Of a stretch of 6,826 bases of DNA, positions 6,321 through 6,826 are shown one piece after another (position 1 is the first letter of the stretch; each line of letters begins with the position of its first letter). The translations under genes were made by a program, and so were the position numbers. Under the pieces are notes generated by a model that was not told the origin of the DNA, did not search any database, and saw only the letters and a list, made by a program, of their open reading frames with translations. The stretch comes from JAJFUG01 sp964386505 (lineage in GTDB: Bacteria; Gemmatimonadota; Glassbacteria; GWA2-58-10), in contig CAYLSM010000235.1 of assembly GCA_964386505.1 (NCBI GenBank), forward strand, positions 1 through 6,826, written 5' to 3'.

Positions 6321-6345
6321 GGGCAAGGAAGGAGTGTTTCAAGCG

Positions 6346-6826
6346 ATGGCCTGGACAAATCTGGCGGGCCTGGACTCGGTGGACCTGAACGACTTGAACG
6401 AGTACATGTCCCGCCCGGACGAGCGCGTGCTGGAGCTTATCGCGCGCCGCAGCCGGGATGATATAGTGATCTACGGCGCCACGGGCAAGTGGATGAGCGA
6501 CCTGACCGAGATGGTGCTGCGCGCGGTGCAGATAACCGGCACCACCTCACGCAAGGTCCACCTGATCAGCCGGTTCAGCACGGACCGCGAGATCAAGGGA
6601 CGGTTCGCCCCATACGCCGATCTGTTCGTGGTGCACCGGGTGGACATGCTGCGCCTGAGCTACCGCGACCTGGCCGCGGTGCCCGCGGACGCTCCCTGGA
6701 TCATATACGGAATCGGCTACAAGTTCCGCACCACGGAGACGCGCGAGGAATATGTGCGCCTGTGCGACATCTACGGCAAGGTGATCCCCTCGCTCATTTT
6801 CACCCTGCACCGCCGCGGGGCGGATA
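6346..6826 (+). CDS. NAD-dependent epimerase/dehydratase-like Rossmann protein, 5' part
   Basis: The first 160 residues are present and the frame is still open at the window edge. After an N-terminal stretch of about 38 mostly helical residues, DDIVIYGATGKWMSDLTEM (38-56) forms the first Rossmann strand and the dinucleotide loop (G44-A-T-G47). It is followed by a second strand with VHLISRF (69-75). WIIYGIGYKFRTTE (about 122-135) matches the strand and lysine-containing turn of the extended short-chain dehydrogenase/epimerase family (compare G-x-KF-x-TT). A YxxxK motif is not visible in the sequenced part. The likely role is oxidation, reduction or epimerisation of a sugar-type substrate working with the upstream aldolase, but the substrate is unknown. 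The ATG at 6346 has AAGGAAGGAG ending 11 bases upstream. A GTG at 6334, four codons earlier and in frame, is the other candidate. Confidence 0.72.
   Translation, partial: MAWTNLAGLDSVDLNDLNEYMSRPDERVLELIARRSRDDIVIYGATGKWMSDLTEMVLRAVQITGTTSRKVHLISRFSTDREIKGRFAPYADLFVVHRVDMLRLSYRDLAAVPADAPWIIYGIGYKFRTTETREEYVRLCDIYGKVIPSLIFTLHRRGAD

Noticed and set aside
5112..6326. A 404-codon open frame on the minus strand
   Set aside because: It lies antisense to the aldolase gene and arises from its high-GC codon pattern. The translation is rich in Gly, His, Ala and Gln with no family resemblance, whereas the + strand protein has clear catalytic motifs.
6547..6810. An 87-codon minus-strand frame
   Set aside because: It is antisense to the Rossmann-fold gene, which has a clear dinucleotide-binding loop on the + strand.

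Overview
The window looks like chromosomal DNA from a GC-rich, Gram-negative-type bacterium. It carries a lipoprotein signal, Sec signal peptides, and secreted proteins with dockerin-like calcium repeats of the kind common in uncultured FCB-group lineages (Zixibacteria, Glassbacteria or Latescibacteria-like). That placement is inference from protein style only; there is no rRNA or other marker gene here. Two gene sets with clear family assignments flank a middle block of poorly characterised exported proteins.

Left part (1-1078): the 3' end of an enolase-superfamily dipeptide epimerase gene enters from the left and ends at a strong hairpin terminator. Converging on it from the other strand is a two-gene fluoride-resistance operon: a FluC/CrcB fluoride channel, best started at a TTG codon with a good ribosome binding site, followed 16 bases later by its frequent companion, a DUF190 protein.

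Middle (1079-4936): an AT-rich divergent intergenic region holds a near-consensus sigma70-type promoter reading rightward. Three exported proteins follow on the + strand: (i) a 550-residue protein with an Ig/Fn3-like region, a probable beta-propeller and a C-terminal dockerin-like domain; (ii) a 363-residue protein with the dockerin-like domain at the N-terminus and an unrecognised body; (iii) a 225-residue probable lipoprotein of unknown function. Base composition falls along this block: spot counts give 20/60 GC at 4261-4320 and 28/60 at 4441-4500, against 39/60 at 5401-5460. The block may be an accessory cell-surface module, possibly acquired. That it works as a unit is a hypothesis.

Right part (5040-6826): after a 235-base gap with a possible promoter and a short perfect palindrome, a GC-rich pair begins. 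It consists of a DapA/N-acetylneuraminate-lyase-type class I aldolase and, 25 bases on, a Rossmann-fold NAD-dependent epimerase/dehydratase-like protein cut off by the window end. They are probably one operon for catabolism of a sugar acid or related metabolite; the substrate cannot be read from the sequence.

There are no tRNA or rRNA genes, CRISPR arrays, insertion sequences or phage genes that I can see.
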